NCBI RefSeq assembly: GCF_051014445.1
Contig: NW_027488365.1
Coordinates: forward strand, 7,564,001-7,628,000
Origin: Colletes latitarsis
Taxonomy: Eukaryota; Arthropoda; Insecta; Hymenoptera; Colletidae
Reading direction: 5' to 3'
DNA: 64,000 nt
Part shown: in pieces, positions 50,001 through 61,169 of the stretch
Numbering within the stretch: the stretch's first letter is position 1
Layout: every line of letters begins with the position of its first letter
The notes under the pieces: generated by a model
Told to the model about the DNA's origin: nothing
What the model saw: the letters and a program-made list of their open reading frames with translations, nothing else
Database searches by the model: none
Translations under genes and position numbers: made by a program

Positions 50001-50521
50001 TAAACCAGGTTTCGATCAATATTTTTGAGGATAGCGCATGTTAGGTCTAGGTTAGGCCTGGGATTTTCACTCATCAGACACATTCTTTCGCATTCTTCAC
50101 ATACTTGTTGAACGGATCTTGGGTTTTTTCTGGTGTGGATCACGTAGTAAAGTGGTACCACACTAAAACAGTCAATTAAACCTGGTTTCGATCAACATTT
50201 TAGAGGATAACGAAAATTATGTCTAGTTCAGGCCTGGGATTTGCCCTCATCAGACTCATACTTTCGCATACTTCACATACTTGTCGAACAGATCCTGGGT
50301 TTTTTTCTGGTTTGGTTCACGTAGTAATGTGGCACCACACTGAAGCTGTCCATTAAACCTGGTTTCGCTCAATATTTTAGAAGATAACGCATGTTAGGTA
50401 TAGGTTTGGCCTGGGATTTGCCCTCATCAGGGTCATACTTTCGCGTATTTTACATACTTGTTTAACAGATCCTGGGTTTTTTTCTGGGTTGGATCACGTA
50501 GTAGTGTGGTACCACACTGAA
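47010..50521 (+). repeat. 3,512-bp period, copy 1 (20 monomers)
   Basis: About 47010-48620 recurs at 50522-52133 with an offset of 3,512 bp (for example GATTGTATCACG at 47151 and 50663). The repeated part contains monomers of the type found at the end of the 24-mer HOR (GTCTACGCTAGG, GTAGTATTGTGG, GTAACGTGG), so it is related to about 16.9-17.7 kb. The remaining part, 48620-50521, is unique to this copy and includes the marker segment shared with 18.1 kb. Confidence 0.82.
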
Positions 50522-52133
50522 ACTGTCCATTAAACCTGGTTTGGATCAATATTTTAGAGGATAACGCATGTTAGGTTTGGGTTAGGTCTAGGATTTGCCC
50601 TCGTCAGGCTCATACTTTCGCATATTTCTCATACTTCATGGCTAGATCCTGGGCTGTTTCAGGATTGTATCACGTAGTAACGTGGTACCACGCTGAAAGA
50701 GTCAATTAAACCTGGTTTCGATCAATATTTTAGAGGATAACGCAAGTTAGGTCTGGGATAGGTCTAGGATTCGCCTTCATCAGGCTCATACTTTCGTGTT
50801 TTTCACATACTTGTTGAACTGATCCTGGGTTTTTTCTGGTTTGGTTCACGTAGTAATGTGGCACCACACTGAAACAGTCCATTAAACCTGGTTTCGCTCA
50901 ATATTTTAGAAGATAACGCATGTTAGGTATAGGTTTGGCCTGGGATTTGCCCTCATCAGGGTCATACTTTCGCAGTTTTAACATGCATGTTGACCTGATC
51001 GAGGGTTTTTTCTGCTTTGGATCACGTAGTAAAGTGGTACCACACTAAAACAGTCAATTAAACCTGGTTTCGATCAATATTTTAGAGGATTACGCAAGTT
51101 AGGTCTGGGATAGGTCTAGGATTTGCCCTCATCAGGGTGATTCTTTCGCATATTTCTCATACTTGATGGCTAGATCCTGGGCTTTTTCTGGATTGCATCA
51201 CGTAGTATTGTGGTACCACACTGAAACAGTCGATTAAACCAGGTTTCGATCAATATTTTTGAGGATAACGCATGTTAGGTCTACGCTAGGCCTGGGATTT
51301 ACACTCATCAGACTCATACTTTCGCATTCTTCACATACTTGTTGAACGGATCTTGGGTTTTTTCTGGTGTGGATCACGTAGTAATGTGGTACCACACTGA
51401 AACAATCAATTAAACCTGGTCTTGATAAATATTTTAGAGGATAACGCATGTTAGGTCTGGGTTAGGTCTAGTATTTGCCCTCATCAGGCTCATACTTTCG
51501 CATATTTCTCATACTTCATGGCTGGATCCTGGGCTGTTTCAGGATTGTATCACGTAGTAACGTGGTACCACGCTGAAAGAGTCAATTAAACCTGGTTTCG
51601 ATCAATATTTTAGAGGATAACACAAGTTAGGTCTGGGATAGCCCTGAGATTTTCGCTCATCAGACTCATACTTTCGCATTCTTCAGATACTTGTTGAACG
51701 GATCCTGGGTTTTTTCTGGTATGGTTCACGTAGTAATGTGGTACCACACTGAAACAATCAATTAAACCAGGTCTTGATAAATATTTTAGATGATGACGCC
51801 TGTTAGGTCTGGGTTAGGTCTAGGATTTGCCCTCATCAGGCTCATACTTTCGCATATTTCTCATACTTCATGGCTAGATCCTGGGCTATTTCTGGATTGG
51901 ATCACGTAGTAATGTGGCACCACACTGGAACAGTCAATTAAACCTGGTTTCGAACAATATTTTAGAGGACAATGCAAGTTAGGTCTGGGTTAGGTCTGGG
52001 ATTTGCCCACATCAGGGTCATACTTTCGCATTTTTCACATACTTGTTGAACAGATCCTGGGGTTTTTCTGGTTTGGCTCCCGCAGTAATGTGGTACCACA
52101 CTGAAACAGCCCACTGAACCTGGTTTGGATCAA
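50522..52133 (+). repeat. 3,512-bp period, copy 2 (partial)
   Basis: Matches 47010-48620. It differs from it at scattered bases (GATGATGACGCC against GATGATAACGCC, GTGGCACCAC against GTGGTACCAC). It diverges after the CAGCCCACTGAACC monomer. It is also collinear with 16.6-17.7 kb at an offset of 33,895 bp. Confidence 0.8.
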
Positions 52134-55100
52134 TATTTTTGAGGATAACGCATGTTAGGTCTAGGTTAGGCCTGGGATTTGCCCTCATCAGGCTCATACT
52201 TTCGCATATTTCTTATACTTCATGGATAGATCCTGGGCTATTTCTGGATTGGATCACATAGTAATGTGGTACCACACTGAAACAGTCGATTAAACCAGGT
52301 TTCGATCAATATTTTTGAGGATAACGCATGTTAGGTCTAGGTTAGGCCTGGGATTTTCACTCATCAGACTCATTCTTTCGCATTCTTCACATACTTGTTG
52401 AACGAATCCTGGGGTTTTACTGGATTCGATCACGTAGTAATGTGGTACCACACTGAAACAGTCAATTAAACCTGGTTTCGATCAATATTTTAGAGAATAA
52501 TTCATGTTAGGTCTAGGTTAGGTCTGGGATTTGCTCTCATCAGGCTCATTCTTTCGCATATTTCTCATACTTGATGGCTAGATCCTGGGCTTTTTCTGGA
52601 TTGCATCACGTAGTAATGAAGTACAACACTGAAACAGTCAATTAAACCTGGTTTCGCTCAATATTTTAGAAGATAACGCATGTTAGGTGCAGGTTAGGCC
52701 TGGGATTTGCCCTCATCAGGGTCATACTTTCGCAGTTTTAACATGCATGTTGACCTGATCGAGGGTTTTTTCTGCTTTGGATCACGTAGTAAAGTGGTAC
52801 CACACTAAAACGGTCAATTAAACCTGGTTTCGATCAATATTTTAGAGGACAATGCAAGTTAGGTCTGGGTTAGGTCTGGGATTTGCCCACATCAGGGTCA
52901 TACTTTCGCATCTTTCACATACTTGTTGAACAGATCCTGGGGTTTTTCTGGTTTGGCTCGCGCAGTAATGTGGTACCACACTGAAACAGCCCACTGAACC
53001 TCGTTTGGATCAATATTTTAGAGGATAATGCATGTTAGGTCTAGGTTAGCCCTGAGATTTGCCCTCATCAGGGTCATACTTTCGCAGTTTTAACATGCAT
53101 GTTGACCTGATCGAGGGTTTTTTCTGCTTTGGATCACGTAGTAAAGTGGTACCACACTAAAACGGTCAATTAAACCTGGTTTCCATCAATATCTTAGAGG
53201 ACAGTGCAAGTTAGGTCTGGGGTAGGTCTGGGATTTGCCCACATCAGGCTCATACTTTCGCGTTTTTCACATACTTGTTGAACAGATCCTGGGTTTTTTC
53301 TGGTTTGGATCACGTAGTAGTGTGGTACCACACTGAACCAGTCCATTAAACCTGGTTTGGATCAACATTTTAGAGGATAACGCATGTTAGGTCTAGGTTA
53401 GGTCTGGGATTTTCACTCATCGGACTCATACTTTCGCATTCTTCACATACTTGTTGAACGGATCCTGGGTTTTTTCTGGTTTGAATAACGTAGTAATGTG
53501 GGACCACACTGAAACAATCAATTAAACCTGGTCTTGATAAATATTTTAGAGGATAACGCATGTTAGGTCTGGGATAGGTCTGGGATTTGCCCTCATCAGG
53601 CTCATACTTTCGCGTTTTTCACATACTTGTTGAACAGATCCTGGGTTTTTTCTGGTTTGGGTCACGTAGTAGTGTGGTACCACACTTAAACAGTCGATTA
53701 AACGTGGTTTCGATCAATATTTTTGAGGATAACGCATGTTAGGTCTAGGTTAGGCCGGGGATTTTCACTCATCAGACTCATACTTTCGCATTCTTCACAT
53801 ACTTGTTGAACGGATCCTGGGTTTTTGCTGGTTTGGATCACGTAGTAATGTGGTACCACACTGAAACATTCAATTAAACCTGGTCTTGATAAATATTTTA
53901 GAGGATAACGCATGTTAGGTCTGGGTTAGGTCTAGGATTTGCCCTCATCAGGCTCAAACTTTCGCATGATTCTCATACTACATGGCTAGATCCTGGGCAT
54001 TTTCTGGATTGCATCACGTAGTAATGAAGTACAACACTGAAACACTCAATTAAACCTGATCTCGATAAATATTTTAGAGGATAACGCATGTTAGGTCTGG
54101 GTTAGGTCTAGGATTTGCCCTCATCAGGCGCATACTTTCGCATATTTCTCATGCTTCATGGCTGGATCCTGGGCTATTTCTGGATTGGAGCACGTAGTAA
54201 TGTGGTACCACACTGAAACTGTCCATTAAACCTGGTTTGGATCAATATTTTTGAGGATAACGCATGTTAGGTCTAGGTTAGGCCGGGGATTTTCACTCAT
54301 CAGACTCATACTTTCGCATTCTTCACATACTTGTTGAACGGATCCTGGGTTTTTGCTGGTTTGGATCACGTAGTAATGTGGTACCACACTGAAACATTCA
54401 ATTAAACCTGGTCTTGATAAATATTTTAGAGGATAACGCATGTTAGGTCTGGGTTAGGTCTAGGATTTGCCCTCATCAGGCTCATACTTTCGCATGTTTC
54501 TCATACTTCATGGCTGGATCCTGGGCATTTTCTGGATTGCATCACGTAGTAATGAAGTACAACACTGAAACACTCAATTAAACCTGGTTTCGATCAATAT
54601 TATTGAGGATAACGCATGTTAGGTCCAGGTTAGGCCTGGGATTTTCACTCATCAGACTCATACTTTCGCATTCTTCACATACTTGTTGAACGGATCTTGG
54701 GTTTTTTCTGGTGTGGATCACGTAGTAATGTGGGACCACACTGAAACAGTCAATTAAACCTGGTTTCGATCAATATATTAGAGAATAATTCAAGTTAGGT
54801 CTAGGTTAGGTCTGGGATTTGCTCTCATCAGGCTCATTCTTTCGCATATTTCTCATACTCGATGGCTAGATCCTGGGCTTTTTCTGGATTGCATCACGTA
54901 GTAATGAAGTACAACACTGAAACAGTCAATTAAACCTGGTCTTGATAAATATTTTAGAGGATAACGCATGTTAGGTCTGGGTTAGGTCTAGGATTTGCCC
55001 TCGTCAGGTTCATACTTCAGATATTTCTCATACTTCATGGCTAGATCCTGGGCTATTTCTGGATTGTATCACGTAGTAATGTGGTACCACACAGAAACAG

Positions 55101-56594
55101 TCACTTAAACCTGGTCTCGATCAATATTTTAGTGGATAACGCAAGTTAGGTCTGGGATAGGTCTGGGATTTGCCCTCATCAGGCTGATACTTTCGCGTTT
55201 TTCACATACTTGTTGAACAGATCCCGGGTTTTTTCTGGTTTGGGTCACGTAATAGTGTGGTACCACACTGAAACAGTCGATTAAACGTGATTTCGATGAA
55301 TATTTTTGAGGATAACGCATGTTAGGTCTAGGTTAGGCCGGGGATTTTCACTCATCAGACTCAAACTTTCGCATTCTTCACATACTTGTTGAACGGATCC
55401 TGGGTTTTTACTGGTTTGGATCACGTAGTAATGTGGTACCACACTGAAACATTCAATTAAACCTGGTCTTGATAAATATTTTAGAGGATAACGCATGTTA
55501 GGTCTGGATTAGGTCTAGGATTTGCCCTCGTCAGGTTCATACTTCAGATTTTTCTCATACTTCATGGCTAGATCCTGGGCTATTTCTGGATTGTATCACG
55601 TAGTAATGTGGTACCACACAGAAACAGTCAATTAAACCTGGTTTCGATCAATATTTTAGTGGATAACGCAAGTTAGGTCTGGGATAGGTCTGGGATTTGC
55701 CCTCATCAGGCTGATACTTTCGCGTTTTTCACATACTTGTTGAACAGATCCTGGGTTTTTTCTGGTTTGGGTCACGTAATAGTGTGGTACCACACTGAAA
55801 CAGTCGATTAAACGTGATTTCGATCAATATTTTTGAGGATAACGCATGTTAGGTCTAGGTTAGGCCGGGGATTTTCACTCATCAGACTCAAACTTTCGCA
55901 TTCTTCACATACTTGTTGAACGGATCCTGGGTTTTTGCTGGTTTGGATCACGTAGTAATGTGGTACCACACTGAAACATTCAATTAAACCTGGTCTTGAT
56001 AAATATTTTAGAGGATAACGCATGTTAGGTCTGGGTTAGGTCTAGGATTTGCCCTCATCAGGCTCATACTTTCGCATATTTCTCATACTTCATGGCTGGA
56101 TCCTGGGCTATTTCTGGATTGGATCACGTAGTAATGTGGTACCACACTGAAACAGTCAATTAAACCTGGTTTTGATGAATATTTTAGAGAATAATTCATG
56201 TTAGGTCTAGGTTAGGCCTGGGATTTGCTCTCATCAGGCTCATTCTTTCGCATATTTCTCATACTAGATGGCTAGATCCTCGGCTTTTTCTGGATTGCAT
56301 CACGTAGTAATGAAGTACAACACTGAAACACTCAATTAAACCTGGTTTGGATCAATATTTTTGAGGATAACGCATGTTAGGTATAGGTTAGGCCGGGGAT
56401 TTTTACTCATCAGACTCATACTTTCGCATTCTTCACATACTTGTTGAACGGATCCTGGGTTTTTACTGGTTTGGATCACGTAGTAATGTGGTACCACACT
56501 GAAACATTCAATTAAACCTGGTCTTGATAAATATTTTAGAGAATAATTCATGTTAGGTCTTGGTAAGGTCAGGGATTTGCTCTTATCAGGCTCA
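52134..56594 (+). repeat. Second satellite domain, right-hand copy, upstream part
   Basis: A mosaic of about 25 monomers corresponding to the domain at 18.2-23.2 kb. Anchors are GGATAG at 52223 (18504), CCATCAATATCTTAG at 53183 (19816), and the monomer with GGATTTTTACTC at 56336 (22969). Some monomers differ in order and number from the left-hand copy. Similar 176-528 bp groups recur, for example 55281-55496 and 55808-56023. Confidence 0.78.
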
Positions 56595-59500
56595 TTCTTT
56601 CGCATATTTCTCATACTTGATGGCTAGATCCTGGGCTTTTTTTGGATTGCATCACGTAGTAATGATGTACAACACTGAAGCAGTCAATTAAACCTGGTTT
56701 CCATCAATATTTTAGAGAATAATTCATGTTAGGTCTAGGTTATGTCAGGGATTTGCTCTCATCAGGCTCATTCTTTCGCATATTTCTCATACTTGATGGC
56801 TAGATCCTGGGCTTTTTTTGGATTGCATCACGTAGTAATGAAGTTCAACACTGAAACTGTCAATTAAACCTGGTTTCCATCAATATTTTAGAGGACAACG
56901 CATGTCAGGTCTAGGTTAGGTCTGGGATTTGCTCTCATCAGGGTCATACTGTCGCAGTTTTAACTTACTTGTTGAACGGATCCTGGGTTTTTTCTGGTTT
57001 GGTTCACGTAGTAATGTGGTACCACACTGAAACAGTCAATTAAACCTGGCCTTGATAAATATTTTAGAGGATAACGCATGTTAGGTTTGGGTTAGGTCTA
57101 GGATTTGATCTCATCAGACTCATACTTTCGCGTTTTTCACATACTTGTTGAACGGATCCTGGGTTTTCTCTGGTTTGGATCACGAAGTAATGTGGGACCA
57201 CACTGAAACAATCAATTAAACCTGGTCTTGATAAATATTTTAGAGGATAACGCATGTTAGGTCTGGGATAGGTCTGGGATTTGCCCTCATCAGGCTCATA
57301 CTTTCGCGTTTTTCACATACTTGTTGAACGGATCCTGGGTTTTCTCTGGTTTGGATCACGAAGTAATGTGGGACCACACTGAAACAATCAATTAAACCTG
57401 GTTTTGATAAATATTTTAGAGGATAACGCATGTTAGGTCTGGGATAGGTCTGGGATTTGCCCTCATCAGGCTCATACTTTCGCGTTTTTCACATACTTGT
57501 TGAACAGATCCCGGGTTTTTTCTGGATTGGGTCACGTAGTAATGTGGTACCACACTGAAACAGTCGATTAAACCAGGTTTCGATCAATATTTTTGAGGAT
57601 AGCGCATGTTAGGTCTAGGTTAGGCCTGGGATTTTCACTCATCATACTCATACTTTCGCATTCTTCTCATACTTGTTGGACGGATCCTGGGTTTTTTCTG
57701 GTTTGGATCACGTAGTAATGTGGGACCACACAGGAGTAATCAATTAATCCTGGTCTTGATAAATATTTTAGAGGATAACGCATTTTTAGGTCTGGGTTAG
57801 GTCTAGGATTTGCCCTCGTCAGGTTCATACTTCAGATATTTCTCATACTTCATGGCTAGATCCTGGGCTATTTCTGGATTGTATCACGTAGTAATGTGGT
57901 ACCACACAGAAACAGTCAATTAAACCTGGTTTCGATCAATATTTTAGTGGATAACGCAAGTTAGGTCTGGGATAGGTCTGGGATTTGCCCTCATCAGGCT
58001 CATACTTTCGCGTTTTTCACATACTTGTTGAACAGATCCTGGGTTTTTTCTGGTTTGGGTCACGTAGTAGTGTGGTACCACACTGAAACAGTCGATTAAA
58101 CGTGGTTTCGATCAATATTGTTGAGGATAACGCATGTTAGGTCTAGGTTAGGCCGGGGATTTTCACTCATCAGACACATACTTTCGCATTCTTCACATAC
58201 TTGTTGAACGGATCCTGGGTTTTCTCTGGTTTGGATCACGAAGTAATGTGGGACCACACTGAAACAATCAATTAAACCTGGTCTTGATAAATATTTTAGA
58301 GGATAACGCATGTTAGGTCTGGGATAGGTCTGGGATTTGCCCTCATCAGGCTCATACTTTCGCATTCTTCACATACTTGTTGTACGGATCCTGGGTTTTT
58401 ACTGGTTTGGATCACGTAGTAATGTGGTACCACACTGAAACATTCAATTAAACCTGGTCTTGATAAATATTTTAGAGGATAACGCATGTTAGGTCTGGGT
58501 TAGGTCTAGGATTTGCCCTCGTCAGGTTCATACTTCAGATATTTCTCATACTTCATGGCTAGATCCTGGGCTATTTCTGGATTGTATCACGTAGTAATGT
58601 GGTACCACACAGAAACAGTCAATTAAACCTGGTTTCGATCAATATTTTAGTGGATAACGCAAGTTAGGTCTGGGATAGGTCTGGGATTTGCCCTCATCAG
58701 GCTGATACTTTCGCGTTTTTCACATACTTGTTGAACAGATCCTGGGTTTTTTCTGGTTTGGGTCACGTAATAGTGTGGTACCGCACTGAAACAGTCGATT
58801 AAACGTGATTTCGATCAATATTTTTGAGGATAACGCATGTTAGGTCTAGGTTAGGCCGGGGATTTTCACTCATCAGACTCAAACTTTCGCATTCTTCACA
58901 TACTTGTTGAACGGATCCTGGGTTTTTGCTGGTTTGGATCACGTAGTAATGTGGTACCACACTGAAACATTCAATTAAACCTGGTCTTGATAAATATTTT
59001 AGAGGATAACGCATGTTAGGTCTGGGTTAGGTCTAGGATTTGCCCTCATCAGGCTCATACTTTCGCATATTTCTCATACTTCATGGCTGGATCCTGGGCT
59101 ATTTCTGGATTGGATCACGTAGTAATGTGGTACCACACTGAAACAGTCAATTAAACCTGGTTTTGATGAATATTTTAGAGAATAATTCATGTTAGGTCTA
59201 GGTTAGGCCTGGGATTTGCTCTCATCTGGCTCATTCTTTCGCATATTTCTCATACTAGATGGCTAGATCCTCGGCTTTTTCTGGATTGCATCACGTAGTA
59301 ATGAAGTACAACACTGAAACACTCAATTAAACCTGGTTTCGATCAATATTATTGAGGATAACGCATGTTAGGTCCAGGTTAGGCCTGGGATTTTCAATCA
59401 TCAGACTCATACTTTCGCATTCTTCACATACTTGTTGAACGGATCTTGGGTTTTTCCTGGTGTGGATCACGTAGTAATGTGGTACCACACTGAAACAATC

Positions 59501-61169
59501 AATTAAACCTGATCTCGATAAATATTTTAGAGGATAACGCATGTTAGGTCTGGGTTAGGTCTAGGATTTGCCCTCATCAGGCGCATACTTTCGCATATTT
59601 CTCATACTTCATGGCTGGATCCTGGGCTATTTCTGGATTGGAGCACGTAGTAATGTGGTACCACACTGAAACAGTCCATTAAACCTGGTTTGGATCAATA
59701 TTTTTGAGGATAACGCATGTTAGGTCTAGGTTAGGCCGGGGATTTTTACACATCAGACTCATACTTTCGCATTCTTCACATACTTGTTGAACGGATCCTG
59801 GGTTTTTACTGGTTTGGATCACGTAGTAATGTGGTACCACACTGAAACATTCAATTAAACCTGGTCTTGATAAATATTTTAGAGAATAATTCATGTTAGG
59901 TCTTGGTAAGGTCAGGGATTTGCTCTCATCAGGCTCATTCTTTCGCATATTTCTCATACTTGATGGCTAGATCCTGGGCTTTTTTTGGATTGCATCACGT
60001 AGTAATGATGTACAACACTGAAGCAGTCAATTAAACCTGGTTTCCATCAATATTTTAGAGAATAATTCATGTTAGGTCTAGGTTATGTCAGGGATTTGCT
60101 CTCATCAGGCTCATTCTTTCGCATATTTCTCATACTTGATGGCTAGATCCTGGGCTTTTTTTGGATTGCATCACGTAGTAATGAAGTTCAACACTGAAAC
60201 TGTCAATTAAACCTGGTTTCGATCAATATTTTAGTGGATAACGCAAGTTAGGTCTGGGATAGGTCTGGGATTTGCCCTCATCAGGCTCATACTTTCGCGT
60301 TTTTCACATACTTGTTGAACAGATCCTGGGTTTTTTCTGGTTTGGGTCACGTAGTAGTGTGGTACCACACTGAAACAGTCGATTAAACGTGGTTTCGATC
60401 AATATTGTTGAGGATAACGCATGTTAGGTCTAGGTTAGGCCGGGGATTTTCACTCATCAGACACATACTTTCGCATTCTTCACATACTTGTTGAACGGAT
60501 CCTGGGTTTTTGCTGGTTTGGATCACGTAGTAATGTGGTACCACAATGAAACATTCAATTAAACCTGGTCTTGATAAATATTTTGGAGGATAACGCATGT
60601 TAGGTCTGGGTTAGGTCTAGGATTTGCCCTCATCAGGCTCATACTTTCGCATATTTCTCATACTTCATGGCTGGATCCTGGGCTATTTCTGGATTGGATC
60701 ACGTAGTAATGTGGTACCACACTGAAACAGTCAATTAAACCTGGTTTTGATGAATATTTTAGAGAATAATTCATGTTAGGTCTAGGTTAGGCCTGGGATT
60801 TGCTCTCATCAGGCTCATTCTTTCGCATATTTCTCATACTAGATGGCTAGATCCTCGGCTTTTTCTGGATTGCATCACGTAGTAATGAAGTACAACACTG
60901 AAACACTCAATTAAACCTGGTTTCGATCAATATTATTGAGGATAACGCATGTTAGGTCCAGGTTAGGCCTGGGATTTTCAATTATCAGACTCATACTTTC
61001 GAATTCTTCACATACTTGTTGAACGGATCTTGGGTTTTTCCTGGTGTGGATCACGTAGTAATGTGGTACCACACTGAAACAATCAATTAAACCTGATCTC
61101 GATAAATATTTTAGAGGATAACGCATGTTAGGTCTGGGTTAGGTCTAGGATTTGCCCTCATCAGGCGCA
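56595..61169 (+). repeat. 26-monomer (4,575-bp) tandem duplication, copy 1
   Basis: Matches the rest of the window at an exact offset of 4,575 bp (57064 to 61639, 58096 to 62671, 58799 to 63374). It contains a one-monomer duplication at 57064-57415. From 60220 onward it departs from the left-hand domain: a CAATTAAACCTGG junction leads into a monomer like that at about 57930. Confidence 0.9.
57064..57460 (+). repeat. One-monomer tandem duplication
   Basis: Two adjacent units share GGGTTTTCTCTGG and GATCACGAAGTAATG and are nearly identical across 176 bp. The left-hand domain has a single such unit at about 23770-23880. The pair is inherited in the next 4,575-bp copy at 61639-62035, so the local duplication came first. 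Confidence 0.8.

Larger units (their letters stand above)
50920..60220 (+). repeat. Right member of a ~9.5-kb long-range duplicate
   Basis: Partner of 17025-26853. Its match ends near 60220, where the left copy reads TTTCCATCAATATTTTAG and this one TTTCGATCAATATTTTAG followed by GTGGATAACGC. The 24 kb between the two members holds the 7,019-bp and 4,553-bp amplifications. Confidence 0.8.
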
